Part shown: positions 47,554 to 59,800 of the stretch, piece by piece
How the letters are laid out: each line of letters opens with the position of its first letter
How positions within the stretch are numbered: the first letter of the stretch is position 1
Origin: Antedon mediterranea
Lineage: Eukaryota > Echinodermata > Crinoidea > Comatulida > Antedonidae
Direction: 5' to 3'
NCBI RefSeq assembly: GCF_964355755.1
Contig: NC_092680.1
Span: 16,779,001 to 16,843,000 of the forward strand
Length of the DNA stretch: 64,000 nucleotides
Program-made: the position numbers and the translations under genes
Notes under the pieces: generated by a model
What the model was told of the DNA's origin: nothing
The model's database searches: none
Seen by the model: the letters and a program-made list of their open reading frames with translations, nothing else

Positions 47554-50373
47554 ATACTTTATTTTAACACGGAAAAGCTTGTGTCAATCACAAGTCTCTT
47601 ATTATAAATACGGATAAAAAAAACGTTGTTGCAAGAAACTGAATGTAAATATGCCCATGTACATTTATTACATAACAAAATTGTATAAACAATATACAAT
47701 AGTCAAGTTTAAGGTTCTTGATGCTACAAACTAGCCTAGGTGATATCTCTAACATTTACACAATTACATTAACATTTTTTTATAATTTAGTTTGACTTAA
47801 ACTTGTTATTTCGAAATGTCAAACCTCAAAAGTATACGACGAAAAAGGTTAAAAAATTGTCCCATTGTGACAATAAAGAAGTAGGCATGTATGCGTTTTG
47901 TTCATGACGTAATTTGCTCCATCGAACGCAATTCAGAGATGCTATGCTTAATGCATTTTATTATCTGAATTTTGGTTGCTTATTTTAGGCCTATACATTG
48001 TGCATTGCTTTATATCTTAGTTTTGATAATTTTTTTATTTCATCTAATTTATAGTGGACCTCTTAATGTCAGTTTTTTTGTAATAATACAAAATTTAGGT
48101 AATATAATCTGTGTGTGGAAAAATGTATTCTTTTATTATTACACCTTTTGTATTATAAATTAAATTGTAGCATACCATCAATAAAACACTTCTCAGCCAC
48201 GTCCATTCCATTTTTCCGTAAAACCTCCCTAAATGCTTCTATGTTTTCTTCTTTCAGTATCCCTTGTGTTTCAAGGTCCGCAATCAAGCTCCAACTGTCT
48301 TTATATTTCTTAAGTCCTAGTAGAAAGTTGTATCTTCCATCAAGAAACTCTATATTGGATTCAGTAAGTTCTTTGCCGAAATTTAGAATATTTATTCTGT
48401 ATTTTGTGAACGATGTTACCTGAAGTTTATCAATATTCTGGAAGTGATACAATTTCTCTTTAATTGTTGACGTAAAACCAGATTGGTTAGTTACTTTCAC
48501 TGTGTCGTACAGAATTGTAAGTTTTTTTTCGTTCAATATTCCAGGCCCAACCAAATGAGATAGCAATTCTGTTACATTCGATGCTCTTTGCAGATGATTT
48601 ACGTCAACAATGTCTCTAAATAAAACTTTTAGCATTCCAAGAAGTCCACGTCCATCACACCATGTTGCAAGGTCCATAACTAACTGCCTGAATTCATCCT
48701 TTGAGAGATCTACAGTTAAATAATAATACATTATACGGTAAGTTGGTTTTAACTTGGCATTCATGGTGAAATGTCACGTCACAAAAATTTAAATATAATA
48801 ATGATCATAACAAAAAAAAATGAAAATAAAAAGATCTTCCTAAGCAGGAAATTAAAGTAAATGCATATACATTACACCAAACTCATATTCATTACTTTTT
48901 AGTGCAATAAACCCTAATCACACACACAGTAGGTCTCTTAACATGATGGAGTTTTATGATGGTGTTGTGTACTGTAAGGGGGAAAGGTGTGCACTCTGAG
49001 AATGCCCTCTAGCTATTATCGATATTGTACCGTTTAGTGTAATGTTGTTTCCCTGGATCCGCCATTTATATGTAACCATTTTAAATTATTAATTAGCGAA
49101 CAGTTACAAGTTACAAACATATTTATATTATCACTCTGTTAATCAATCAATTAGTAGCCGCTGGCAATAATATTGATATCTTTATTCAGGAGGTACCCTT
49201 AGTTTCAGTGTTTCCCTCATATATTTACCTTGGTCTGGTTGGCATATGGATCTCGACGATGACGCCTTATCTCCATCATCGTCATCTTCACTACCTGTGT
49301 ACAGATGTGATAAATTATTTAGCATAATAAACGATGAATGAAATGTTTTATCGGTTTGTAATAATAAATTAAGAAGCTGTTGTGAAAGAAATAATGAAAC
49401 TCCCTAGAAGGTATTTATCATTTCGTAATTTAGCATTGGTTTGATGAAAATTATATTCATCGCAATATATATGATATATTTTGTATTACTGAAAATACAA
49501 TATTTCTTTTTTAAGTTGGCCTAATTTCAGTTGCTTATCGTTTACATTAGGCTAATGGAGAGCATAAGTTAATAATGTTGCTTTACATGGGAATTTGTTT
49601 CCGCGGAACGATAAACAAGAATTTAAACATTAGGATTAGGCATGCGCATACTTTCTGACGTAAACTGTTCCAGAAATTTAATTACGCAGATTTAAAACTT
49701 TAAAAAATATTACTAAAGCAACTCAGTCTATCAACTCAAATGTACGGTACTATCATTGTCTAACGATTTCTTATAACCTACAAAAGTCTTAAAATATTAG
49801 GACTACTGTTTTATCTTTTCTGTTATTACATTCATTTGTTTGCAATCTTATCGACGCCGACTCATCTCCATCATCATCATCATCTTCACTACCTAGATAA
49901 AGATGAATCATAATTAGACCATTCTAGGTAATTACTGATGAACTCAATTTAAAGTGGTAATATGACATTTTAAAATATTTTTATAGGCCTAGTTTTCCGG
50001 GGTCACGCAGCTTGGATTTAACTATGACCTGATTATTTATACATTCCACATTGTTTAACTTTCAACCGGATTAAAATGCTACTATATTTCCATGTACAAT
50101 ATAAATAATAGCCAACATAAAATAGATTAATTTACCCTCTTCTTCAGCTGACATGCTTTCAGACATGTTGTAGAATCTTCTAAAAACAGATTATAAAGAG
50201 AAATGTTTATTAAAATTACTTTGAAGGTGACTTTCAAAATTGAAAATCGAAAATGTATGATTAGGCTATACATTATTTTATTATGTATGATTATACATTG
50301 TATTTAATTAAAATTTGAACTTTGTACTCCACTGAATACGTATACGTTTATACAATAGATAAGTAGGAATAAG

Positions 50374-50478
50374 CAAACTTTATGTGACAAAACAATGTGC
50401 CTATATGGACATGATGATGACACTACCATATTTGGGCATACCACTACCATATTTAGGCACATTGCACTTTTTTTGTTG
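50374..50478. mobile_element. MITE family A, copy 6 (ends lost)
   Basis: CAAACTTTATGTGACAAAAC, CTACCATATTTGGGCATACC and CATTGCACTTTTTTTGTTG match the family A interior. The terminal GCTCTGTCTACAC repeats are gone. Confidence 0.75.
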
Positions 50479-51199
50479 AGTGCGTACTTGCTATATTTAC
50501 GTAGTACAATGATTCAGGATTAATGGTTTTGAACCTTTCAAAGATTACTGGGCGGTTAACAGTTTCGTTATGCCTGTAAATTTATAATTTATATAATACT
50601 TATGCCAAATATTTGGCTACTCTGTACAACATTGATACAAAAAAAAACCAATTCTGTTGTCCACATTCAACTGAATTAATTTTCTTATATAAAAAAAATT
50701 AAAATCTAGTAATTGCCTTACTAACAGTGCTAGTTCGTTCTAATCGTATCCATGGTTTTTTAATCACCCGTTGAAGTACTTGAAAATCTTTTTTCTTTCA
50801 TATAAATATCGGGGTGTTGTTTCTACAGTTACTAAATTCATCGGAGGTGGAACTAAATTTAGAAAATTAGACCAGGTATCACAAGCAAGCTTTCAGGTCC
50901 TATTGGACGATATATATGTGTGGGGCAAATCAAAACCTAATTGTTTGACTAGATATGCCAAAAATGTTAGAACAATGGTTTATTAAAAAGTGTCTTAATT
51001 TAGGCTACTCACCATTTACAGCAGCCGTCAATCTTTCTCCAATAGAAAGTATCACATTTTCCAGGCTCTTTGTTGGACAACAGCCACACAAGTATTGTAT
51101 CGTATTTCTATGCACAATGTATATTTGCTCTTGTAAAACAAACATCGTTTATTAATATTAAGTACAAAGTTCTTCTGACATAGGCCTACAGAAGTATGG

Positions 51200-51444
51200 T
51201 AAGGCCAAACTAAAATACAATTTTTAGTTCACGTCCGGGATTTGAAAATGATGGGTTTATAGATTGTGATGTACCAAACATGAGAATGATAGTCAGATGT
51301 TTAAACTGCGGCTAAAATGGATCATGTAATTCGATGAAAAATTGAAATTTTTTTTTAGTTTGTTACTAAATAAAATTATTCCATAAACAATAAAATAGCC
51401 AATAGAGGACGTGAAACTAAAAATTGCTTTTTAATTTGGACTTA
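51200..51444. mobile_element. MITE-like element F with long terminal inverted repeats
   Basis: A 245-bp element. The left arm (TAAGGCCAAACTAAAATACA, ATTTTTAGTTCACGTCC) pairs with the right arm (GGACGTGAAACTAAAAATTG, CTTTTTAATTTGGACTTA) over about 37 bp with a few mismatches. Non-coding; one copy in the window. Confidence 0.8.
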
Positions 51445-51885
51445 CTCTTATCTAGTACATTTTTTTTAAGTTGGTCTATATTTAGAATTTTACTGATGTT
51501 ATGCTGCAACAGGCTTAAATTATGTTTTAGGGGGAACGTGGCTGTCTAGCCACTACGATAGCAATTTACACAAGCAACTGTAGGTTAATTTGGCGGTTTG
51601 TTTCAGTGAAATAAAACGGCAGAGGGCGGTGGTTTGACTGACGACTGACGGTATTTATAGAACAACACAGTTCTTTATTAGAAGAAAAAAAACGTTCAAC
51701 TCCTCAAAATGTATGTGTGACAATTATTAGCTTTTATTATCACTATTGGGCTGTTGATCCTAATCAACTGATAATCACGGTATACATACCTCTTTACAGA
51801 ATAATAATAAAATATAGTTAGATTATATTGAACATACATTTCTACCAAACTAAATGTGCAACTGTATTTTATCTTCACTGCTCAA

Positions 51886-52113
51886 CCAAGGCAATTTAAC
51901 AGGATACTGAGCTCTGGAGATCAAAGGGTTCAACTTTGGCTGCGAACGATCTGTTCAACGTCCCATAAATTAACAGACATCGCCCGCCGCGGAGAATGTG
52001 TACATAGTACAGTACTGTGGTATTTGTCGCAGCCAGACATACTGTAAAGAACTGTTACGAGCTCCTATCTTGGCAAGGCGAGCTCAGTGTCCTGTAGTAT
52101 TAGATTGCCTTGG
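51886..52113. mobile_element. MITE family C, copy 2
   Basis: A 228-bp element with inverted ends CCAAGGCAAT ... ATTGCCTTGG and AGGATACTGAGCTC / GAGCTCAGTGTCCT just inside. The interior (GAATGTGTACATAGTACAGT, GGTATTTGTCGCAGCCAGAC) matches copy 1 (9986-10166) in reverse orientation. Confidence 0.82.
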
Positions 52114-53190
52114 CTCAACTAAACTCGTACCCACTTTTCTGTAAATAAACAGTTTGTTTTTAATTATTTTGAATTAATTACAAAATATAAATGCAATCAA
52201 AAATGTGTTATATTAAGCAATAGAAAACATGGTTGAATATTCTACGCTGCTTTATCGCAAAGGGGCAGCACAAAATAGGTAACAAGCACAGCACTGATAA
52301 ATTGGCCTATCTACACAACCAACCCATATGTTAATTAAAAAGTCTGTATTTATTGTCTTTTTTTTAGTCCACCCGTTGGGCTCACAAAAATATTTGGGAG
52401 CTTAAGTATTATACGTATGAAACGCTATATGTGTCAAAATTAATTAATATGACAATGTTAACTTTACATGAGAGAGTACAGCTATTAATAACCAATATAT
52501 TTTGTCTAATTAATATGTTGCTTATACTGAGAAAGGTATCAAATATAACAATTTATTTGTTTCGATTTTGTTGACACCATTTATTTTTATTTCCATATAT
52601 TCATGTGCAAATTCAAAGTTATGTTATATTTGTTACGGAACACATAACGTTGAATATTAATTTATTACAATTATGAATTTAACAATTGTCAATGCGTGAA
52701 TGTGACCCACACAAAACTCTACAGGGGTGAGAAAAGATGTTTAAATAATTCTACAAAAGTGATTTTCGATTTCCTTCAATTCAGTATTTGAAAGATACAA
52801 TACACAATATGCCTGTTCCACGTAATGAATGTTTACTTAAAATAATTTGAAAAACAATATAGTAATCTATCTTAATTATAATAATACAATATACAACAAT
52901 TAAATCTAATATATGCATTTTAATATTTGGGATTACTATCTATGAAGGAATGTGAAAATATTTACTATTTACAAAAAAAATGTTTCATTTTGAGAGAAAA
53001 AAAAATAATTTATTTTACAACCACAACAATGATGAAGTATTTTGAGGTAAAGTACTACTTTTGTACTTAACAAACAAGCTAACTTTAATTACGATAACGT
53101 TAATTAATGTTAATTAACCTTTGATATTCAAATTCATTTTCTGTAGAGCACAAAGTTTTCCAAATCGAATACGCCAAACAAATACAATTC

Positions 53191-53325
53191 TAAAGCTCTG
53201 TCTACACTATCAAACTTTTTGACAAAAAATATATGTCCCTACCATATTTGGGCATATCACTACCATATTTGGCTACATAACATTTGTTTTTGTCTAACTA
53301 GTTTGATAGTGTAGACAGTGCTTTA
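53191..53325. mobile_element. MITE family A, copy 7
   Basis: TAAAGCTCTGTCTACACTAT at the left, GATAGTGTAGACAGTGCTTTA at the right, and CTACCATATTTGGGCATATC inside. Confidence 0.9.
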
Positions 53326-53790
53326 GTTAGTGCTAATGTTTTCAAATAGCATTACGATGTTTGTGGTTGTTTAGAAACAAGATGGCGCCTGTTGTTCAGC
53401 AACAAGGCCTGCAAGACAGTTGGCCAAACTCTGTAACACTCTGAATCAAACAAAGTTCATCTGATTCAAAACACATTAGCAATTGGTAGCACCCACTTTA
53501 AAAAGCATCAAAATATTACTGTTCAACTTAATATTATATGTACGATTATTTAAAAATTAAACAACTGAATTGATTGAAGTCCAACATTTTAATGAATATT
53601 ACCTCAAAGGAACACTGAACTCAAAGGAACACTGAACACTCAAAGAATACATCAAGTACAGATTTGTAAATAGTAATTTTCTATAAACCAATTGTTTCTA
53701 TAGTATAAATTATCATTTCTAGATTATTAATAGATCTAATTATAACATGAAAGAAATAGAAATACTATAAAAATACGACTTTACACTGAT

Positions 53791-53929
53791 TAAAGCCCTG
53801 TCTACACTATCAAATTTTATGTGACAAAAAAATGTGATGTCCATATATGGACTTGATGATGTCATATCACTACCATATTTGGGCACAAGGTTTTTGTCAA
53901 ACTAGTTTGATAATGTAGACAGAGCTTTA
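53791..53929. mobile_element. MITE family A, copy 8
   Basis: TAAAGCCCTGTCTACACTAT at the left and GATAATGTAGACAGAGCTTTA at the right; the interior has GATGATGTCATATCACTACC. Confidence 0.9.
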
Positions 53930-54122
53930 CACTTAAGAATATTCAGCTATTTAATAGTAAACGTGTATGCTTTCACCAATCTTAAATCTTCTATTTTGTA
54001 ATTAATGATAATTGATCAACATTCACAAAGTCAAAAAAAAAAACCTGCCTGCAGTCTTTTTCAAATCAGAATCAATCAATCAGAATCACAGAATTTATCG
54101 TGATTACAATGATTATAAATAT

Positions 54123-54277
54123 TAAGCTCTGTCTACACTATCAAACTTTATGTGGCAAAAAAAATATGATATGCCCATATATGCACTGTCATATCACTGC
54201 CATATTTGGGTATATCACTACCATATTTGGGCACATCACACTTTTTTTGTTTAGTTTGATAGTGTAGACAAAGCTTA
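54123..54277. mobile_element. MITE family A, copy 9
   Basis: TAAGCTCTGTCTACACTATC at the left and GATAGTGTAGACAAAGCTTA at the right, with the full internal double repeat CACTGCCATATTTGGG / CACTACCATATTTGGG. Three family A copies lie within 1.1 kb here. Confidence 0.9.
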
Positions 54278-56813
54278 ATTAAAAACACAAAATACATCAC
54301 CAATGCAAATATAATTATAACTATACTGTACATGAAATATTATGAGTTGAATAAACACCAATGGTGGTTATAAATATACTATAGTTATGCGTACATTGTT
54401 TGCCGCCCTCTATTCTGTAGAAATCCTAACAGCCAAATAATATTATAAATATTTAATTGTTGGAGAACTTGAGTAGTTTAATTAATAAGCTACACACTAA
54501 AAGTTTAAACATGGTGTTTTGTTTGATATGCAAACGCTTTATCCTATTACCACTTGGTATTAAGTCGTTTTTACCGTCAACATGATACAGTGGAACAAAT
54601 TGTGAACATTCAACATGATCCGCCAAGTTGATGCGCACTCATTTTAAGCATAATTTCAGAATGTAAGATCTCCATTGAGATACAAATGTACATCAAATAT
54701 AAAGTTTCTATCAGAATATTTATTAATTAGTTTACTTCCAACGTCCAATTCCAAGAATTGGTGAGATCAGCATTTTGAAATATATATATATATGATTAGA
54801 TTAAGGTTCTTTGCTAGAAGTATTAATTGAATAATCAGCTACATACCACCTTCAGTAAATAAACCACATTTGTTGTTTTAAAATCTTCAAATGATAGGAA
54901 TTTGTTAATATTCCTGTTACCCCGCGTGACATATCCAACATGTTTCATAATTTTAGCAGTCAGGTATTTAGTGACAGCTATGTACATTACGACTGTTGAT
55001 GAAAAATGTGTGGCCTAGGCCATACATGATTATATGAATATAGTCCAAAATTGAGAAGGTGGTATAATGTTATCTTATCTGATACAGTAAAAGGCTATAA
55101 CTACCGTATAATGACAACACACATATACTTAATCACTGCAATGCCTTTAAACAGAATAACATATAAAATACAATTCGTATTATTTATAAGGGAATCTATT
55201 ATAGGTACTTGGAATGGCAGTCAATCTTACAGGGTGAATATATCATATATTATTTATCTAACTGAAAATATAATCTATTTCTAACTAATAAAGATTTCTA
55301 TAAATGTACAAGAATTATATGAAGATAATTTCAGCATGGTTTAAAATTTACAAATTTTACTAAAGTATATACTTAAGGCAATTGATACATTTAACTGTAC
55401 CCTCTAGAGGAGCATACTGCTTTAAAAAAAAATACAAGCATAATCAAAACTTTTCGAACCACATCATTATTTCAAAACGCAATAGCTACGCCAATTTTGA
55501 GTTGTTGTTAAGGTGTTTTATATGCTAATAAAGTGATTATGTATAAAGCTGTGTTTACAGAAGGGATGTAATCGTTACAGACTTTCCCCTAAGCTGTCCA
55601 TAAAATAGTACCAAGAGGAAATAATGCATGGCGTATGATATGAAACCAACTAATCACGAATGGCAAAGATCACATATAATGGCAGTATACTGTACCTCCA
55701 TGGTTATAATGTACAATTTAGACTGATTGATTAATGACTATAAAAATTCACCTGCATTTAAATTATAAAATTAATATTAAAAAAACCTGAATAATAAAAA
55801 TTAGTCTAAATGACGATTTAAATGGTGATCTAAGTAACCATAAACTGTCAGCTTTAGCGAAAACTCAATGCTGAAATCGCTGAAGTGAAACGTTCCCCCA
55901 GCATCACAATACTTAAATGTGCATGTGTGTAGTGGAACAAACTTGTGCACTCATGCAGAACATCTTCTTGATGTATGCCGTATACCACAGGTAGCAATAC
56001 AAGATTGTGTAGTTTTAACTGAAAAAATTGAAACATAATGGTGATATCCCAGACATATAGTATTAAATATAATAACATTCAAGGCACAGATCAAAGTTTC
56101 ACCATAATTGAGTGATCTCCCAGCTTTTGATAAAGGTCTTTTCTGTTTTGGATACAAAATATTGCATAATATTCCAAATTTAGGTTCTATTACAAAACAT
56201 ATGTCAGACTTGGACTGTGACTGACAAACACATTGTTTTCTATAAATGCTGTTGCCCAAGATTTTCAAATAGAACGAAGAGGTATGCAGTACTCTATGGT
56301 TTGAACATGCTGATTTTCGACATTTTTTTAACCCCAGTCAAATATTCCTTATTGAAGAATATTGTGGTGACCTAGCTGTAAGTGTGATAGTGGTAACACA
56401 GTAGTAAATTTGCTACTAAAAATACAGAATTAGGGAGCAACGGTTCATCATGGTCTTCTAACAAAACTCTCTTTCAGACACCTCACAAACATTACCACTA
56501 TCCAAGATCATCACAACACAACCACTCATACAATAAACTTATTTATTTATAGCATATAACTTCCAACACGCCTGTACATTAATCAAAGTTTTTGAATATT
56601 TCAATCATGGTGTACCACAATCACCAATCAAAAAGACAAATTAGTTTAATAAACCATGTTTACACGACTGCCAATTATATAATCTACTGCGGACTAACGC
56701 ATTCGACACTTCATCTAGTTCTGTCTACACAGGGTCAGGTCAATCTATGAACACAAGAAGACGTATATTAGAAATCAAGAATGAAGGGAAAATATAACAT
56801 CAATTTATCTTAC
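54278..56813. other. Non-coding stretch downstream of SNX27
   Basis: AT-rich, with a (TA)n run near 54780. It lies beyond a splice donor that follows the SNX27 stop codon, so it probably includes a 3' UTR intron and 3' UTR exon whose limits cannot be placed. No coding exon was recognised. Confidence 0.5.
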
Positions 56814-56818
56814 CTGTT

Positions 56819-59800
56819 TTAATCATTTTCATGCCCATTTTCCGAATGGTTATTAGTACCTTGATTTGAGATTTTTCGTTCTTTTAGCACCCGCTCAAAA
56901 CATTCTTGCATAAACATAAACTGAAAGGATAGAAAGTAGCAACATTTATATCATAAAATTATTATATCATTTTTATATTTTTTTCAGGAGCATTAGATAG
57001 AAGGGCAAAACAGCAATTTTAAATTTAGAGAATAACAAGTTTGATAGGCGCTAAATTACAGGTAGGAAACACTAGCTGAGACAATAAAACTTTACTGCTG
57101 CTATAGAGTCCTCTCTTCGGGTAGGAAAAGAAATGTATGTTGGACACACACAGCATGTGAATGATAAAAGTTATATTCTTTTGTTTAAATTGTATCCATT
57201 TGTTATGATTTTGAATCGAAGATAACCTTTGACCCATGTCTTTAGTTGTTTAGGCTTAGTAGTGAAAAGGATATCAAAGCATATTCTCATATTTTGCCTT
57301 TGGTCAGCATTTGGTAAGGATCTGCTTGCTTATGACTAGTAAAATAAAACAGAGGGCGCACCTGCAAATCTCTCACAATTTCTGACTGGTTTATCCATTC
57401 AATAATTCAGACAATATAATATCAGATAATATGGCCCTTCTTGGTGCCAGTAAAATTAAACAATAACATTAAAGAGAGCTCTTTGTCTTATTTCTGGTTA
57501 TATTTCATGCATCATCCTAATGACACATTACATGCATAATTATAATACAAAAATGACTGACGTTGAAATACTCCTTCATGAGCATGTGAAGCTCCCCTTG
57601 GTCTACATATTGCGCTTCCAAGCACAGAGATATAAAAGCGACAAAATCTGATATATGATATCATAGTGCTGGAATTGTATAACTGAAGTTGTTATACATA
57701 AATTACATTTAAATTACTTATATAAAATGTGTCAGATTTTTACTATTGCTAATTACTTTAACACTCTTATTTCTGTCTAAAACTGTTTCCAATTAATAAT
57801 TTTGATACTGTGAAATTAGCTACATTAAATGAACAAATGAACTTGTTATTCATATTTGCATTGCTGAAATTGGTTGTAGAAATTGCAAAATAAAAAGTGT
57901 TCATTTTTCCACACATCCAACCAAAACATGGTTTTATAATTATTATATTATTCAGTTCAGTTGGCCAAAAGCCAATTCAGACAACAATGACGAGGCTCAA
58001 CAAAACGTCTTGACTTGTCAATGCTGTCAACGAGTCTTCTTGAGATATAGTTTTTAGGTTGTTGTTGTTTTAAACTTGTTTAATTTTCTCCCGACAAAGT
58101 TGCCCTTAAGACAGCAGAATATATAACCTATCAAATCCACTTGTAGAATAAACTAATTCAAATAATAATAAAAATTGTATTAAAAATCTTTCCAGTATAA
58201 ATAAACCAATTAATCAAAAACACCATACTCCTTTGATTCAAAAGCTTTATCACTGAAACAATAAATGTCAAAATAAATCAAACATCCCAATAAAAAGCTG
58301 GATATTTGAAAATTGAATCATAAGTCCGGATTTCTTTTAATGTTCTATAAAACAAATTGTTGTAAGCACAATATCTTGTAAAATTCTTTATATTCTTCTT
58401 GTTCTCTCTATGTTTTATAAATTTATAAAAAGGTGTGTGGCACAGTATGTTGGATTACTGATCGTGAGATGAAATCTTGGTTCAAATACAACTCTCGTCG
58501 CATTGCTTCCAAGTTTCAAGTATCCTTAGGCAAGAAGAAACTTTACTTACGTTTGCCTCTCTCCACCCAGGTGTTATAAAATGGGTATGCGGGTAGGTTA
58601 AGACACAAATTGGAGTTGATTACTAGCTGAATTATGGGAGTATGTTTGTTTGATCCAAAAAAATTACTATGGTAATAATGTGAAGTGCTTAGAAGCAGTG
58701 CTATAAAACAACGAATATTATTATTATTTAGTTTTAACATTTTGAAATGATTACACTTTGAATTCAATTTATTTAGAACATGTCATATTCGAGTGCACTT
58801 ACATATTGTGTGTGAACTCTGACCCATCTTGGCTTCTTCCCTTTCTTCTCATATTCAAATAAAAAAGCCATACCTTCTTCATCATTCTCAAACTGTTTTA
58901 TTTCATCCCATTTGAACGTTGGTACTTGCTCCTAAGAAGAATAAATAAAATATATTGTTTAAAACACTCTTTAAATCTGTATTTATTATTATATTCAATG
59001 TGCAAAGAAGCATATTATTAATGATCAATGTCTGTATTAACCATTCACAACAGGCTAAGTGAATACGACTTAATGGAAATTCTTAAATCTTTATTGACTA
59101 AGTAATATTAGTCAAATACTTAATTTAAGGGAAATATCTCAATTAACTGTGATTAGTGAATACAGCCAGAGAATAAATTCAGATATAATAAAATCATGGT
59201 AGGTGAAATAAATCTTCAAAAATCTAGAAAATACACAGATAGTGAAAAAAGATACAGTTGCTTGAATATAAGTGGTAAAGACAAGACTGAAAAAGAAATA
59301 TGATTGAAATTGAATTGAACATTATTATAAGTTGAATAAACAACATAGTGTAGAATAAGTGCCAGTGTTGACCAACTGATACAATTGAACAGCGTTTCAT
59401 TACTACAGTAAAGAATACAAAAGTCAAAATTGTTATTGTAATTTATAATCATAACTTAAAGACATTTATAACGCAAGCAAACCATTGTTGTTTTTAAACA
59501 CTAAATTTTAGTCTTACATTTATATTAATTACCCACTTACGTATTTCTCAGTAGCGTTAGATTTTAATAACCTCCTAAATCCGACTTATGCCAAAGGGAA
59601 TACATAAAGAAATAATCCTGAGATTTGCATGCAATTCTCAAGAAACAGTAAATCACTATTAAATAAGCAGCTTATGAAGAAGAAGCATGGCTGCATTGAT
59701 GTGTATACTGTTATGATGTGCAAGTAGCACTGGTGAATAAGCATGTTCTAATCAATATGCAGCATTGGTTAATAAGCATGTTCTAATCAATATGCAGCAT

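Larger units (their letters stand above)
41424..50166 (-). pseudogene. NLR gene 3: disrupted by insertion and frameshift
   Basis: Same plan as its neighbours: exon 1 50166-50136 (MSESMSAEEE), an extra acidic exon 49892-49830 with a weak donor, acidic exon 2 49294-49229, death-fold exon 48709-48176, a single linker exon 47476-47426 (two in the others), and the NACHT-LRR exon 47237-41424. NACHT is well kept (GEGGIGKTT, LFLDGLDEL, VVILTSRSEN). The big exon is broken at 45753/44272 by a 1482-bp insertion; removing it rejoins SNLSI to KPQIDK in frame, matching NLR1 and NLR2. A further one-base gain (or two-base loss) near 43918 shifts the frame before the LRRs, which then stay open for about 830 codons. 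The LRR region is enlarged by five 177-bp tandem repeats. It cannot encode a full receptor from the reference allele and may be a polymorphic or very young pseudogene. Confidence 0.88.
50479..53190. other. Gene-poor stretch upstream of NLR3
   Basis: Holds two MITEs (51200-51444 and 51886-52113). Short frames between 50771 and 51155 show no recognisable domain and no splice continuity. Otherwise AT-rich with nothing recognised. Confidence 0.55.

Noticed and set aside
50771-51155. Short plus-strand frames (GGGTKFRKLDQVSQASFQ region)
   Set aside because: Looked briefly like a transposon or gag remnant, but there is no recognisable domain, no continuation and no flanking repeats.
55854-56268. 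Overlapping minus-strand frames near the SNX27 3' end
   Set aside because: Two frames overlap each other, neither matches SNX27 or any family I know. Probably 3' UTR or intron.
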